A DNA stretch of 34,749 nucleotides from Acinetobacter sp. UBA801 (GCA_002296655.1 DBIN01000018.1:1-34749); one strand, 5' to 3'; positions 1-7,939 are shown, numbered from the stretch's first letter. A program made the numbers and translations. The notes: generated from the letters alone by a model not told the origin.

Positions 1-113
1 CGCACCTCATGTTTGAATTCGCCTGGGCTAATTAAAATTAACCTTTCTTTGGCATTTTTTATCAGTTCTTCTAAGAAAAAATTGGTCGCGCTCGTATTTA
101 AAAACTTAGCCAT
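1..113 (-). CDS. Phospholipase D-like domain protein, N-terminal part only (runs off the left edge)
   Basis: Only 37 codons are visible on the minus strand. The start is the ATG at 113-111, preceded by a strong ribosome binding site (AGGAGGG on the minus strand, about 118-124). The product begins MAKFLNTSATNFFLEELIKN and continues AKERLILISP, which resembles the opening of small phospholipase D-like (HKD superfamily) proteins of unknown substrate. The catalytic HKD motifs would lie outside the window. After LILISP the visible residues (GEFKHEV) do not look like the usual FLK..-type continuation that I remember for this family, so the gene may be altered at the window edge. The family call rests on about 30 residues. 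Confidence 0.55.
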   Translation of the reverse strand, partial: MAKFLNTSATNFFLEELIKNAKERLILISPGEFKHEV

Positions 114-210
114 TTAACCCTCCTCATCGTGTCTAAATTATTAAGTCCTGAATATAGCGAATTTATTTATGTAATTATTTGATGATTAAAATATTCTAAA
201 ATTAAGATGA

Positions 211-240
211 AAAAAACGGAGCATCTTGTGCTCCATTTTT
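211..240 (-). terminator. Rho-independent terminator of the DASS symporter gene
   Basis: Perfect 6-bp stem GGAGCA/TGCTCC (218-223 with 229-234) with a 5-nt loop. A-tracts on the plus strand give a T-run on the minus strand. It lies just downstream of the symporter stop codon. Confidence 0.8.
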
Positions 241-248
241 ATTGATAC

Positions 249-1664
249 TTAACTAAAGAACCAATATACGAATAATGAAATAATAAATACGCACATGACG
301 TTCAAGAAAATGCCCACACTCATCATTTCATTTTGTTTAATTTGACCTGTACCAAATACAATCGCATTTGGTGGCGTTGCCACAGGCAACATAAAGGCAC
401 ACGATGCACCAATACCAATAATTACCACTAAAATTTCTTTTGGAATGCCCATTTGGTCTGCAATTGCAGCAAATACAGGGACCAATAATGCAGCAGACGC
501 CGTATTGCTGGTAAATTCAGTTAAGAAAATAATGAAAATGGTCACCGCAAAAATCACCACCAATGGAGAGGTATCCCCAAAGGTATTGGCAAGGGTTTGA
601 CCCAATACCAAAGATGCACCTGAATCTTTTAAGATTGCACTGAGGGTTAGACCACCACCGAACAGTAATAACACGCCCCAATCGGTATTTTCAGCCACTT
701 GCCTCCATGAGGCAGTACCTAGCATGACCACCAAACATGCAGCAGCTAATGCAGTCCATGTATCGGGTTGGCTAATACCAAAGGTTTCGCTAAGTTTTTT
801 ACCAAAAATCCATGCCACTGCAGTACATGCGAATAAAATCATCGTTGCAACACGGGTTTTGGTCCATGGAATGACTTCAGTTTCAAAACGAATTTTCTGG
901 TTTAAATTTGGACGCAATACCAAATATAAGCTGACCAACATTGCTGGCAGTAAAATCAGCATCATTGGTAAACCAATTTTCATCCAGTCAGCAAAGTCAT
1001 AGTCTAAAGCTTTGGCTGCAATGGCGTTTGGCGGAGAACCGACCAAAGTACCTAAACCACCTAAACTGGCAGAGTAAGCAATCCCCAACAAAATAAAAAC
1101 GAAGGTTTTACGTTCTTTAGTGGCATCGAGGTGTGACAATAAACCCAATGCCAACGGTAACATCATCGCCGCCGTTGCTGTGTTGGAAATCCACATTGAC
1201 AGCGCAGCAGTGACCACAAAAATAGATAAAACCGAAATTCCCAAGTGACCGCCCGACATGGAAATAATCCACATCGCAATTTTACGATCCAGTTTTTGAA
1301 TGTGCAGCGCAGTTGCTAAGGCAAAACCACCAAAGAACAGGAAAATAACAGGATCGGCAAAAGTCGCCAACGCCTTGCTGGTACTAATAGGCTCAAGTAC
1401 TTTACTGGCATTCTCTACAGGCATACCCAAAATTACGGCAAGCACTGGCACCAAAAGTGCGGTAATGGTAATGTGTACAGCTTCGGTGAGCCATAAAATA
1501 CCAATAAAAAGCAACAGACTTAGACCCTTATTTGCATTTTCATCATAAGGCAAGACATTGTATAAACCGAAAGAGAGCAGGGCTGCAATTGCAACAATCA
1601 CCCAGGTCTTGATCAGTTCTTTTCGCTTAATATTGGCTGGCACTTCTATATGGTTATTTTCCAT
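249..1664 (-). CDS. DASS (SLC13) family sodium/anion symporter
   Basis: This is a 471-residue inner-membrane protein with about a dozen hydrophobic segments. It is a member of the divalent anion:sodium symporter family, which imports di- and tricarboxylates or sulfate coupled to sodium. Both copies of the family signature are visible: SNTATAAMMLPLA in the first half with GSPPNAIAAK shortly after, and SNTASAALLVPVFAA in the second half with ATPPNAIVFGTG after it. The length is usual for bacterial members. The start is the ATG at 1664, with GGAGTG on the minus strand about 9 nt upstream. Substrate cannot be read from the sequence; succinate, citrate and sulfate are all possible. A TauE/SafE-type anion exporter lies next to it on the same strand, but separated by a promoter, so the two are probably transcribed separately. 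Confidence 0.9.
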   Translation of the reverse strand: MENNHIEVPANIKRKELIKTWVIVAIAALLSFGLYNVLPYDENANKGLSLLLFIGILWLTEAVHITITALLVPVLAVILGMPVENASKVLEPISTSKALATFADPVIFLFFGGFALATALHIQKLDRKIAMWIISMSGGHLGISVLSIFVVTAALSMWISNTATAAMMLPLALGLLSHLDATKERKTFVFILLGIAYSASLGGLGTLVGSPPNAIAAKALDYDFADWMKIGLPMMLILLPAMLVSLYLVLRPNLNQKIRFETEVIPWTKTRVATMILFACTAVAWIFGKKLSETFGISQPDTWTALAAACLVVMLGTASWRQVAENTDWGVLLLFGGGLTLSAILKDSGASLVLGQTLANTFGDTSPLVVIFAVTIFIIFLTEFTSNTASAALLVPVFAAIADQMGIPKEILVVIIGIGASCAFMLPVATPPNAIVFGTGQIKQNEMMSVGIFLNVMCVFIISLFVYWFFS

Positions 1665-1710
1665 AGAAGTTCACTCCGTCAAAAGGAATTAAAAGAAAAG
1701 AGGGAAGATT

Positions 1711-1755
1711 GGTCGATGCAAACGACCGAAGCAGTCTGAATAGACTTTTTTTTAA
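1711..1755 (-). promoter_or_regulatory. Two hairpins in the 5' leader of the DASS symporter gene
   Basis: Between the predicted promoter and the ATG, the minus-strand transcript would hold two small perfect hairpins. One is AGTCT/AGACT with a 4-nt loop, next to a run of As (T9 on the plus strand). The other is GGTCG/CGACC with a 7-nt loop (1711-1727). Their function is unknown; the plus-strand T-run could also make the first hairpin a plus-strand terminator. Confidence 0.35.
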
Positions 1756-1765
1756 GCTAGCCTTA

Positions 1766-1795
1766 ATTATAGGTGTAAAAATTTGTTTAAGCCAA
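1766..1795 (-). promoter_or_regulatory. Predicted sigma70 promoter of the DASS symporter gene
   Basis: On the minus strand there is a perfect -10 box TATAAT (1771-1766) and a -35-like TTGGCT (1795-1790) spaced by 18 nt. This predicts a leader of about 95 nt before the ATG at 1664. Confidence 0.5.
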
Positions 1796-1839
1796 AAAAA
1801 TCTAAATAATTTTCCATTTGTTATGTTAATTTTATTGAT

Positions 1840-2622
1840 TTATACCAGCAATGCAGGCTGTTTTAAAATGATGGATAATCCTTGAGCAATTGCGTAAATA
1901 GCCATAAAACCAAGTAAAGTAAATACAATGTGCTTAAATACAGCCTGAGAAATATTTTTACGAATCTGACTGCCCACATAAACCATTGCCAAAGAAATTA
2001 GGCAAATCAGTGCCAAAACTTTAAATTGTGTGCCGCTAAATTGTTGAATGACTGGATATAATACTGCCAGCTGAATGAGTTTAGAAATAATAAAATTTAA
2101 GTTACTAATTACTACAATATCAGTTTTGCTGTGTTTAGTGCTGAGTAAATACATCATCAGAAATGGTGCCATGGCATTCGTAGCACCACCAATCACACCT
2201 GCTAGAAAACCAAAAATTAACATATTTTTCAGTGAGGCAGAAATTTGCAAAGGATGTTGTCGAAATTGATCGGCCACGTAAAGCAGAATCAGTGTACCCA
2301 TCGCAAATTTTAAATAGCCTTCATTTAGAATCAGCAGCAAACTGACGCCCAAATAGCTGCCAATCAGGGCACTGAGAATTAAGCCCCAATATTTTTTGCA
2401 GTAGCCATATAAACTGCTGAATAAAGATTGCTGGGTATCGCCCCGCAACATGAATAGATTTAACAGCAAACAGGGAATCAGGACTAAGGCAACCGCAGTA
2501 CTCAGTGGATATAACATCGCCACCGCAGCCGTGCTGAGCATAGGAAAACCTAAACCGCTCATGCCATGCAAAATTGCAGCAATCGCACAAAACAGCAGAA
2601 TAATGAAATCGGTTTTTTGCAT
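1840..2622 (-). CDS. TauE/SafE (TSUP) family transporter
   Basis: A 260-residue integral membrane protein with about 8 hydrophobic segments and the early motif HGMSGLGFPML. This matches the N-terminal G-x-GFP-type half of the 4-toluene sulfonate uptake permease (TauE/SafE) family. A second glycine-rich half follows near residue 140 (GFLAGVIGGATNAMAPFLMM). The family exports or imports sulfite, sulfonates and other small organosulfur anions. The ATG at 2622 gives a protein beginning with a membrane segment, as expected. It is flanked by two other transport genes on the same strand but with gaps of about 170 nt each. The substrate is not inferable. Confidence 0.85.
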   Translation of the reverse strand: MQKTDFIILLFCAIAAILHGMSGLGFPMLSTAAVAMLYPLSTAVALVLIPCLLLNLFMLRGDTQQSLFSSLYGYCKKYWGLILSALIGSYLGVSLLLILNEGYLKFAMGTLILLYVADQFRQHPLQISASLKNMLIFGFLAGVIGGATNAMAPFLMMYLLSTKHSKTDIVVISNLNFIISKLIQLAVLYPVIQQFSGTQFKVLALICLISLAMVYVGSQIRKNISQAVFKHIVFTLLGFMAIYAIAQGLSIILKQPALLV

Positions 2623-2745
2623 GTGGGCTTCACAGTGCTTTTTATTTGAAATTTAACTCAATGTAGCGGAGTTTTGCGCTAAGTACAAATGGGTTGCGTG
2701 GTTATGAGCAAAGCATATTTATTGGAAACTATTTTAACGACCAAT

Positions 2746-2774
2746 AAAAAAGCAAGACCGAGGTCTTGCTTTTT
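2746..2774 (-). terminator. Terminator after the Tsx-like porin gene
   Basis: Stem GCAAGACC/GGTCTTGC with only GA between the arms, flanked by A and T runs on both sides, so it can act in both orientations. It sits about 20 nt past the porin stop codon. Confidence 0.85.
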
Positions 2775-2794
2775 GAATAGCGACAATATGCAGC

Positions 2795-3535
2795 TTAGAA
2801 GTGGTATTTGACCAATGCGCTGACATCGTTTTGATTGATGCCTGATTTATTACCGTATTTGTTGTTCCAAACAGAGTGTTCGATACCGACATATAAACGT
2901 GTATTTGGCGAAATGTGTTTGCCTGCATTCCATTTATATTGTGTAGTCCAGTTGAGTTCGCTAGCGTGGTCATCTTCTGCAGTAGACCAATCAAGGAAAC
3001 CATCTACTAAAAAGTCTTCAGCACCGACTTTAAATGGAAGACCGTAAGCAAACGTCATTTGATAATCATCTTGAGAGATATCTTTATCATTATCTGCTTT
3101 GTAGAAGTTCAATTGCGCATATTTGAAATATGGAAGCTCAAGATCAAAACCAATACCGTATAGGTAATTATTAAAGCCTTCGCCACCTTCCCAAGTGGTT
3201 GCAATTAAAACATCTTTAATTGGGCCAATGGCAAGTTTTTGACCAGAAACAGCACCTAAACTTAAACGTGGTGATACTTCAAAGTAAGTCTCATTGCCAT
3301 CTACATCATTGTTTGAACGGTCAGCAAAGGCAAAGAAATCACCATATTTAAAACCAGCAGCGTATTCAAAAGTTACAGTGCTTTGCTCAATCTCTTGATC
3401 GCTAGTTAAAAAAGGTGATTTGTAATTTTCACCGTATAAACCTGTTACGCTGAAATCTTGCCAAATCGGTGCAGCTTGCGTAAAAGTTGCAGCAGTGGAG
3501 AGAGCGCATAGCGCAGCAATATGTGTAAATTTCAT
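2795..3535 (-). CDS. Tsx-like nucleoside-specific outer membrane channel protein
   Basis: A precursor of about 246 residues with a signal peptide (MKFTHIAALCALSTAATFTQA, then APIW). The mature part is built of alternating beta strands and ends in YHF, the C-terminal aromatic typical of outer-membrane barrels. The early WQDFSVTGLYG segment and the overall layout match the Tsx / OmpK channel family, which lets nucleosides cross the outer membrane. The frame is open from a TTG at 3550, but I chose the ATG at 3535 because it begins the signal peptide directly and has GGGG at a normal distance upstream. It is followed by its own terminator and stands alone as a transcription unit. Family assignment is good; the true substrate is not shown by the sequence. 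Confidence 0.75.
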   Translation of the reverse strand: MKFTHIAALCALSTAATFTQAAPIWQDFSVTGLYGENYKSPFLTSDQEIEQSTVTFEYAAGFKYGDFFAFADRSNNDVDGNETYFEVSPRLSLGAVSGQKLAIGPIKDVLIATTWEGGEGFNNYLYGIGFDLELPYFKYAQLNFYKADNDKDISQDDYQMTFAYGLPFKVGAEDFLVDGFLDWSTAEDDHASELNWTTQYKWNAGKHISPNTRLYVGIEHSVWNNKYGNKSGINQNDVSALVKYHF

Positions 3536-3550
3536 AAAATAAGACCCCAA

Positions 3551-3941
3551 GAAAAGCGTTTCAAGGATACAGATTCTTTAGCAAAAATAAAGCAAAATTC
3601 GATTATTGACGGGTCATTTTAGGGTGTTTGTGATCAGTTTTTGGATTGAGTGTTTTTTAAACGATTTAAAAACAATAGTCAAAATGCAAAGCAGAATATT
3701 GCAGGTGTGACTAAATACCTTTAAAAGCATCAAGTTGCTTATTGGCAATAGATTGAACAACATGGTGGCACTCAAATTGATCGCTTATTGAGCATCTAAG
3801 CTGAAATTGATGATAAAAGGGTTATTGTTTTGCTGCTTTTGTATAAATATCGCTTGCATATTTTTCATATAGGCCCGATATTCAAAGTATAGGGACACAG
3901 TTCTGCAGAATTAAAAGTGTTCATCATTCACGTAGGAGGAA
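3551..3941. other. Intergenic region between the Tsx-like gene and the HPF leader
   Basis: AT-rich sequence with no recognisable long gene. It must hold the divergent promoters of the Tsx-like gene (minus) and the HPF-like gene (plus); the only one I can point to is at 3854-3882. No repeats or RNA genes recognised. Confidence 0.5.
3854..3882 (+). promoter_or_regulatory. Possible promoter for the HPF-like gene and its leader
   Basis: TTGCAT and GATATT spaced by exactly 17 nt. If used, the transcript would have a leader of about 180 nt before the HPF-like ATG at 4072, and would include the small reading frame at 3942-4067. Confidence 0.35.
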
Positions 3942-4067
3942 GTGATTCCAAATTCAGTTGAAGTTGTACTTTATGCTGTAAAAACAGCAAATTATAAACA
4001 CGCCAAAACGTATATATCTAAGATTTTGGCACAACAAGATTCAGAAATAACGAACGCAAGAGGATGA
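3942..4067 (+). CDS. Candidate 41-residue leader ORF upstream of the HPF-like gene
   Basis: A perfect AGGAGG at 3934-3939 is followed at once by a reading frame opening with GTG (3942) or, at better spacing, ATT (3945). It runs 41 codons to a TGA at 4065-4067. The next ATG (4072) is the HPF-like start, and that gene's own binding site (AGAGGA) lies inside the last codons of this frame, so the two would be translationally coupled. The product would be MIPNSVEVVLYAVKTANYKH followed by AKTYISKILAQQDSEITNARG. It shows no family match that I know. The weak points are the 2-nt gap from AGGAGG to GTG and the lack of an ATG. It may be a real small protein, a leader peptide or chance. Confidence 0.35.
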   Translation: MIPNSVEVVLYAVKTANYKHAKTYISKILAQQDSEITNARG

Positions 4068-4071
4068 AATC

Positions 4072-4437
4072 ATGAACATTGAAATCCGTACCGATAAAAA
4101 CATTCAAAACAGTGATCGATTAATTAGTTACGTTCGTGAAGAACTGAATAATGAATTCCAACGCCACAGTGAGCGTATTACTCATTTTTCAGTACATTTT
4201 AGTGATGAAAATGGTGAAAAAGGCGGTGATGACGACATTCGTTGTATGATTGAAGCTCGTCCAGCAGGTTTAAAACCAGTGGTTGTGAATCACCGTGGTC
4301 ATAATATTGATACAGCCATTCATGGTGCGATTGACCGCTTAAAACGCAGCCTAGAACATACGTTTGAGAAAAATGAGAATCCTCGTGGTGTACGCCCAGA
4401 ATTTGTAGATACAGATGTTGGCGGTGACGACGAATAA
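4072..4437 (+). CDS. HPF/RaiA-family ribosome-associated protein
   Basis: A 121-residue soluble protein with the short beta-alpha-beta-beta-beta-alpha layout of the ribosome hibernation / translation-inhibitor family. It begins IEIRTDKNIQNSDRLISYV, has central strands around HFSVHFSDENG and IRCMIEARP, and ends in a helix around NIDTAIHGAIDRLKRSLEHTF. Family members bind the 30S decoding region and stabilise idle ribosomes. This one lacks the long C-terminal dimerising domain, so it would be a short-type member; the acidic tail (DTDVGGDDE) is notable. It is not the canonical hpf next to rpoN, and I cannot say which ribosomal state it acts on. The ATG at 4072 has AGAGGA upstream. A strong terminator follows, so it is the last gene of its unit. 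Confidence 0.75.
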   Translation: MNIEIRTDKNIQNSDRLISYVREELNNEFQRHSERITHFSVHFSDENGEKGGDDDIRCMIEARPAGLKPVVVNHRGHNIDTAIHGAIDRLKRSLEHTFEKNENPRGVRPEFVDTDVGGDDE

Positions 4438-4467
4438 GAATCATACCGTTTAGGTACTGTATTTAGG

Positions 4468-4494
4468 AGCCTCGCAAATTTTGCGAGGCTTTTT
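4468..4494 (+). terminator. Terminator of the HPF-like gene
   Basis: 11-bp stem AGCCTCGCAAA/TTTGCGAGGCT followed by TTTT, about 30 nt after the stop codon. Confidence 0.9.
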
Positions 4495-4612
4495 AGTGTT
4501 TGCACGCAGCCAATCCACAAAATTCACGATTTGCTGACATTTATCTCATACAAATGTCGCTTTATTGGGCATAATAGTTCTAAATTAAACATTGAATAAG
4601 AGAGCTCTCTGC

Positions 4613-5155
4613 ATGTTAACTGCGCAACAACAAGTCTTGGTGCAAGCAATAGAAGAATTAGACCTTGCCCAAGTGCAACGCCTATTGGCAGACGGTTTAG
4701 ACCCTAACTTTATGGATGCCGAAAAAGGCCCTGTGATTTCAGTTTGGTCAGATGGTTTATTTCAATGGTGGGAAAAAGTCTGTGAAGCATACGAAGCAGG
4801 TCAACCACTCACAGAGCAGCAAAAACAGCAAGATTTACAAGTGCATCTAGATATTTTAGAGGCATTGATTCAAGCTAAAGTGAATTTGCATTTATGGGAT
4901 GCCGAAGAAATTTACGGCCCGTTATGGGATGCAGCCTCTGCAGCGTGTGTTCCTGCAGTACAGCGTTTATTGGATGAAAAAGTCGATCCGAACAGCAAAG
5001 ATGAAGATGGTTTAACTATTCTATCTTCAATTAGTGATTTATTGTTTGATTGTGATTTTGATGAAATACAGTGGTCGGATGCTTTGCCAGAAGAACAACA
5101 GACTTTAGAAATGTTGCGTCGTTATGGCGCAAAAATGAGCAAAGAATTGGCCTAA
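4613..5155 (+). CDS. Ankyrin-repeat domain protein
   Basis: About 180 residues, cytoplasmic, without signal peptide. Two ankyrin-like units can be seen: AIEELDLAQVQRLLADGLDP near the N-terminus, and a stretch around residues 115-140 with AASAACVPAVQRLLDEKVDP followed by DEDGLTIL. Such repeats bind other proteins and say nothing about a catalytic role. The frame is open from a TTG at 4592, but the ATG at 4613 is preferred because AAGAGAG lies about 8 nt upstream of it. The next gene, for an outer-membrane protein, starts 16 nt after its stop, so the two are probably one operon. Function unknown. Confidence 0.7.
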   Translation: MLTAQQQVLVQAIEELDLAQVQRLLADGLDPNFMDAEKGPVISVWSDGLFQWWEKVCEAYEAGQPLTEQQKQQDLQVHLDILEALIQAKVNLHLWDAEEIYGPLWDAASAACVPAVQRLLDEKVDPNSKDEDGLTILSSISDLLFDCDFDEIQWSDALPEEQQTLEMLRRYGAKMSKELA

Positions 5156-5171
5156 GAGCAGAGATAATAAT

Positions 5172-5942
5172 ATGTCAGCATTAAAAACAGTTGGGTTAAT
5201 CGTGGCGGCAGGCATCAGCATGCAGGTGAGCGCGGCAGATTTTGAATTTGATCGTCCTGGTGCAGGAATGAGTACGGGTATTACACCTGTAGGGAAATTG
5301 GCTTGGGAACAAGCTTTGCCAAGTGCAAGTTATCAGGAAAGCAACAATGCTTTGGGTGAAAAAGTTAAAACCACTCGCCTCAATGCTGACATGCTGTTAC
5401 GTACAGGTTTGGCGCAAGATTTAGAGTTGCAGTTGGGCTGGCAAGGTCCTGCATGGAACAAAAGTAAAACGGAAGGTCAATCAGTTGAAGATGATGGTTT
5501 AGGCGATGTCAGCATTGGTTTGAAACAAGCCATTGACTTAAATGACGACAAACTTTCTATGGCCGTGTTGTTGCAAGCTTTAATTGCTACAGGCAATGAT
5601 GGCTTTAGCGAAGAAGATGATATTTATAGCTTGGCTACAGCAGTCAACTATCAATACAGCGAGCTGTTAAAAACAGGCATTAACATGCGTTATGATGTGC
5701 AAAATAGCGATTGGGCGATTACAGCGATTCCCAATATTCAATACCGTTTAAACGATCAATGGTCGGGTTTTTCAGAATTGGTCTATCGTAAAGCTGAAAG
5801 TCAGGATAATGAATATGGCTTAACTTCAGGGGTGATTTACGCACTGAATGAACGCACTCAGCTGGATGCCAGTGTCGGCGTAGATTTAGACGATGAAGAT
5901 AAAAGTTACCGGGCAGGTTTAGGGATGTCGTTCCTGTTTTAA
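5172..5942 (+). CDS. Outer-membrane beta-barrel protein, probably of the phenol-degradation MetA-like 'transporter' family
   Basis: A 256-residue precursor with a signal peptide (MSALKTVGLIVAAGISMQVS, then AADFEFDRPG). The mature chain alternates hydrophobic and polar residues and ends in MSFLF, the C-terminal aromatic needed for barrel assembly. The FEFDRPG opening followed by repeated strand pairs (for example DLELQLGWQGP, SIGLKQAIDL and TGINMRYDVQ) looks like the family often annotated simply as 'transporter' (MetA-pathway-of-phenol-degradation type). No substrate is known. It shares a short 16-nt gap with the upstream ankyrin gene, suggesting co-expression; an inverted repeat downstream probably ends the unit. 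Confidence 0.65.
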   Translation: MSALKTVGLIVAAGISMQVSAADFEFDRPGAGMSTGITPVGKLAWEQALPSASYQESNNALGEKVKTTRLNADMLLRTGLAQDLELQLGWQGPAWNKSKTEGQSVEDDGLGDVSIGLKQAIDLNDDKLSMAVLLQALIATGNDGFSEEDDIYSLATAVNYQYSELLKTGINMRYDVQNSDWAITAIPNIQYRLNDQWSGFSELVYRKAESQDNEYGLTSGVIYALNERTQLDASVGVDLDDEDKSYRAGLGMSFLF

Positions 5943-5968
5943 GTGAACAGCACTTAAACAACAACTCA

Positions 5969-6008
5969 AAATGCAGCGCGTGTAAACAGTGATTTCACGT
6001 GCTGCATT
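5969..6008 (+). terminator. Inverted repeat, probable terminator between the barrel protein gene and dsbD
   Basis: Arms AAATGCAGCGCGTG and CACGTGCTGCATTT pair over 14 bp with one G-T wobble. The T-run afterwards is short, so strength is uncertain. Confidence 0.5.
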
Positions 6009-6048
6009 TATTCAACAACAAAGTGTATGCGGAGGCAGCTAAAACAAG

Positions 6049-7512
6049 ATGACACCGCCATTTTTTCAGCCGAGTGCAGCACAGTTAAATGCAGTGATTC
6101 GAGGCGTGGCTTATCATCTGAGTCACTATTTGCATAAAGCTGTGAGTATTTTATTGTTGGGTTGGCTGTTGCTGTTCAGTTTGAATGTGCAGGCAGAAGC
6201 ACCTTTACTCCCACCTGAACAAGCTTTTCAGTTTAGTGTTGAATCGGTCAATTCGCAGCAAGCCGAACTACGCTGGAACATGCCTGAACAATATTATTTG
6301 TATCAGCATCAATTTAAGGTAGAGCATGGGCAGCAAGTACTGGCTTTAGAGTTGCCTCCCGCAGAAGATGTTTATGATGAAAATTATGGACATACTCAGG
6401 TTTATTATCGACAAGTCAGTTTTAAAATTCCTACACAGGCTGCGCAGCGCTATCAAGTGAGTTGGCAAGGTTGTGCGCAAGATCGACTTTGCTATCCACC
6501 ACAGCGCATTGAATTTCAGACCGACAGCACGGGTTTGGTGATTTTAGACAATCAAAGTGCAGTACAAAAAAATCTGTGGGGCGGACACAGTAACCCACCC
6601 CAGAATGTGTTTTCGACAACTCAGAGCAACTCCACGCAAGCATCTTCAACAAGTGCTGCGACAGCGCAACCCATCACCGCACAAGATCAAATGTGGTCAG
6701 AAAAACTGGCACAAAGTTCGTTTGCTTATGGATTACTACTTTTTTTTGGTTTAGGGATTTTATTGGCTTTTACCCCATGCTCCTTGCCGATGCTACCGAT
6801 TTTGACCTCTTTGTTGGTGCGTGAACATAAAGGCGTCAAAGCGTGGACGATTGCACTGGTTTTTGTCTGTAGCATGGCAATGGTTTATGCCATATTGGGT
6901 TTAATTGCGTCATCGGCTGGTTTGAATTTTCAGCGTTGGTTGCAGCAACCTGCTACTTTAATTGCCTTTAGTTCGCTGTTTGTGCTGTTTGCCTTAAATC
7001 TGTTTGGGCTGTTTGAAATCAAGTTGCCGCGTGCTTGGGTCAATCGACTCGATCAGGCACAATCCATGCAAAAAGGCGGTAATTTGGCAGGTGCGGCACT
7101 CATGGGCATGTTGTCGGCACTTTTAGTTGGCCCATGTATGACTGCACCACTGGCAGGGGCGTTATTATTTATTTCACAAACCCAAAGTCAGATGCAGGGG
7201 GCGTTGCTGCTATTTACGCTCGGTTTTGGTATGGGCACGCCGTTATTGTTTGCCAGTGTGCTTGGTGCAAAAGCTTTGCCACGCGCAGGTTTGTGGATGC
7301 ATCAAGTCAAAGTGCTGTTTGCCTTTATTATGTTGGCATTGGCATTGTATTTTATTCGTCCTTTATTGGGTGAAGCATGGATGCAATGGCTTAGTTTAGC
7401 ACTTGGACTGGGTTTTGTCGGCTATGTGCTGCATCGTTTGAGTGGCTATCATTGCGCTGCGGGCGATTTATCTGAGTGCGTTATTGGTGGTGGTGCCGTA
7501 TTTGATTTATAA
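6049..7512 (+). CDS. dsbD: Protein-disulfide reductase DsbD, N-terminal and membrane part (frameshifted gene, first fragment)
   Basis: DsbD carries electrons from cytoplasmic thioredoxin across the inner membrane to periplasmic DsbC/DsbG and cytochrome maturation proteins. This frame holds the periplasmic N-terminal domain, whose cysteine pair is seen in GCAQDRLCYPP. It also holds most of the membrane domain, with its two reactive cysteines in FTPCSLPMLP and VGPCMTAPLAG. It begins with a long N-terminal extension before the signal segment (VSILLLGWLLLFSLNVQAEA). After about residue 464 (..VLHRLS) the frame changes character and ends in the unrelated, non-hydrophobic tail GYHCAAGDLSECVIGG.... 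The expected last membrane helix and thioredoxin domain continue in the +1 frame from 7442. The gene is therefore split by one extra base (or two missing) near 7441-7450. A GGAGG lies 13 nt or so before the ATG. Either a recent mutation or an assembly error. Confidence 0.85.
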   Translation: MTPPFFQPSAAQLNAVIRGVAYHLSHYLHKAVSILLLGWLLLFSLNVQAEAPLLPPEQAFQFSVESVNSQQAELRWNMPEQYYLYQHQFKVEHGQQVLALELPPAEDVYDENYGHTQVYYRQVSFKIPTQAAQRYQVSWQGCAQDRLCYPPQRIEFQTDSTGLVILDNQSAVQKNLWGGHSNPPQNVFSTTQSNSTQASSTSAATAQPITAQDQMWSEKLAQSSFAYGLLLFFGLGILLAFTPCSLPMLPILTSLLVREHKGVKAWTIALVFVCSMAMVYAILGLIASSAGLNFQRWLQQPATLIAFSSLFVLFALNLFGLFEIKLPRAWVNRLDQAQSMQKGGNLAGAALMGMLSALLVGPCMTAPLAGALLFISQTQSQMQGALLLFTLGFGMGTPLLFASVLGAKALPRAGLWMHQVKVLFAFIMLALALYFIRPLLGEAWMQWLSLALGLGFVGYVLHRLSGYHCAAGDLSECVIGGGAVFDL

Positions 7513-7939
7513 CCAATATCAACACAGTCAGCGTTTTTGGCAGCAGGAAAACGATGCCGTCTTAGAATGGCACCGAGCAACGACTGCAACAGAATTACAA
7601 CAGGTGCTTGCCCAAGCTCCGAAAAATCAGCGCATGATTATAGATGTCTATGCCGATTGGTGTGTGGCGTGCCGTCCGATTGAACAGCAGGTATTGACAT
7701 CCTCCACCGTAAAACAGGCACTTGCAGAATTTTATTTAATTAAACTCGATTTAAGCCATTACGATGCCAGTCATCAAGCCTTGCTGAATCAATGGGAAAT
7801 TTTAGGACCACCTACTTTTTTATTTTTGGATGCACGACAACAAGAAATTCGCAGCCTACGTTTAACGGGTGCATTTAACGAAAGCACTTTGTTAAATCAA
7901 CTGCAGCAACTTCAAACCACACAGGAATCATCGCCATGA
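7442..7939 (+). CDS. dsbD: DsbD C-terminal thioredoxin-like domain (frameshifted gene, second fragment)
   Basis: This 165-codon frame opens with GTG at 7442 right after an in-frame TGA. It holds the last membrane helix (IYLSALLVVVPYLIY) and then the periplasmic thioredoxin-fold domain, with the active site YADWCVACRP and the cis-proline region GPPTFLFLD. That is the normal C-terminal third of DsbD, so it is the continuation of the preceding frame and not a separate gene. Translation from the GTG could give a membrane-anchored thioredoxin-like protein, but no good ribosome binding site is visible upstream. Its TGA overlaps the ATG of the glutathione S-transferase gene (ATGA), so translational coupling to that gene is expected and would depend on this frame being read. 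Confidence 0.8.
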   Translation: MAIIALRAIYLSALLVVVPYLIYNQYQHSQRFWQQENDAVLEWHRATTATELQQVLAQAPKNQRMIIDVYADWCVACRPIEQQVLTSSTVKQALAEFYLIKLDLSHYDASHQALLNQWEILGPPTFLFLDARQQEIRSLRLTGAFNESTLLNQLQQLQTTQESSP

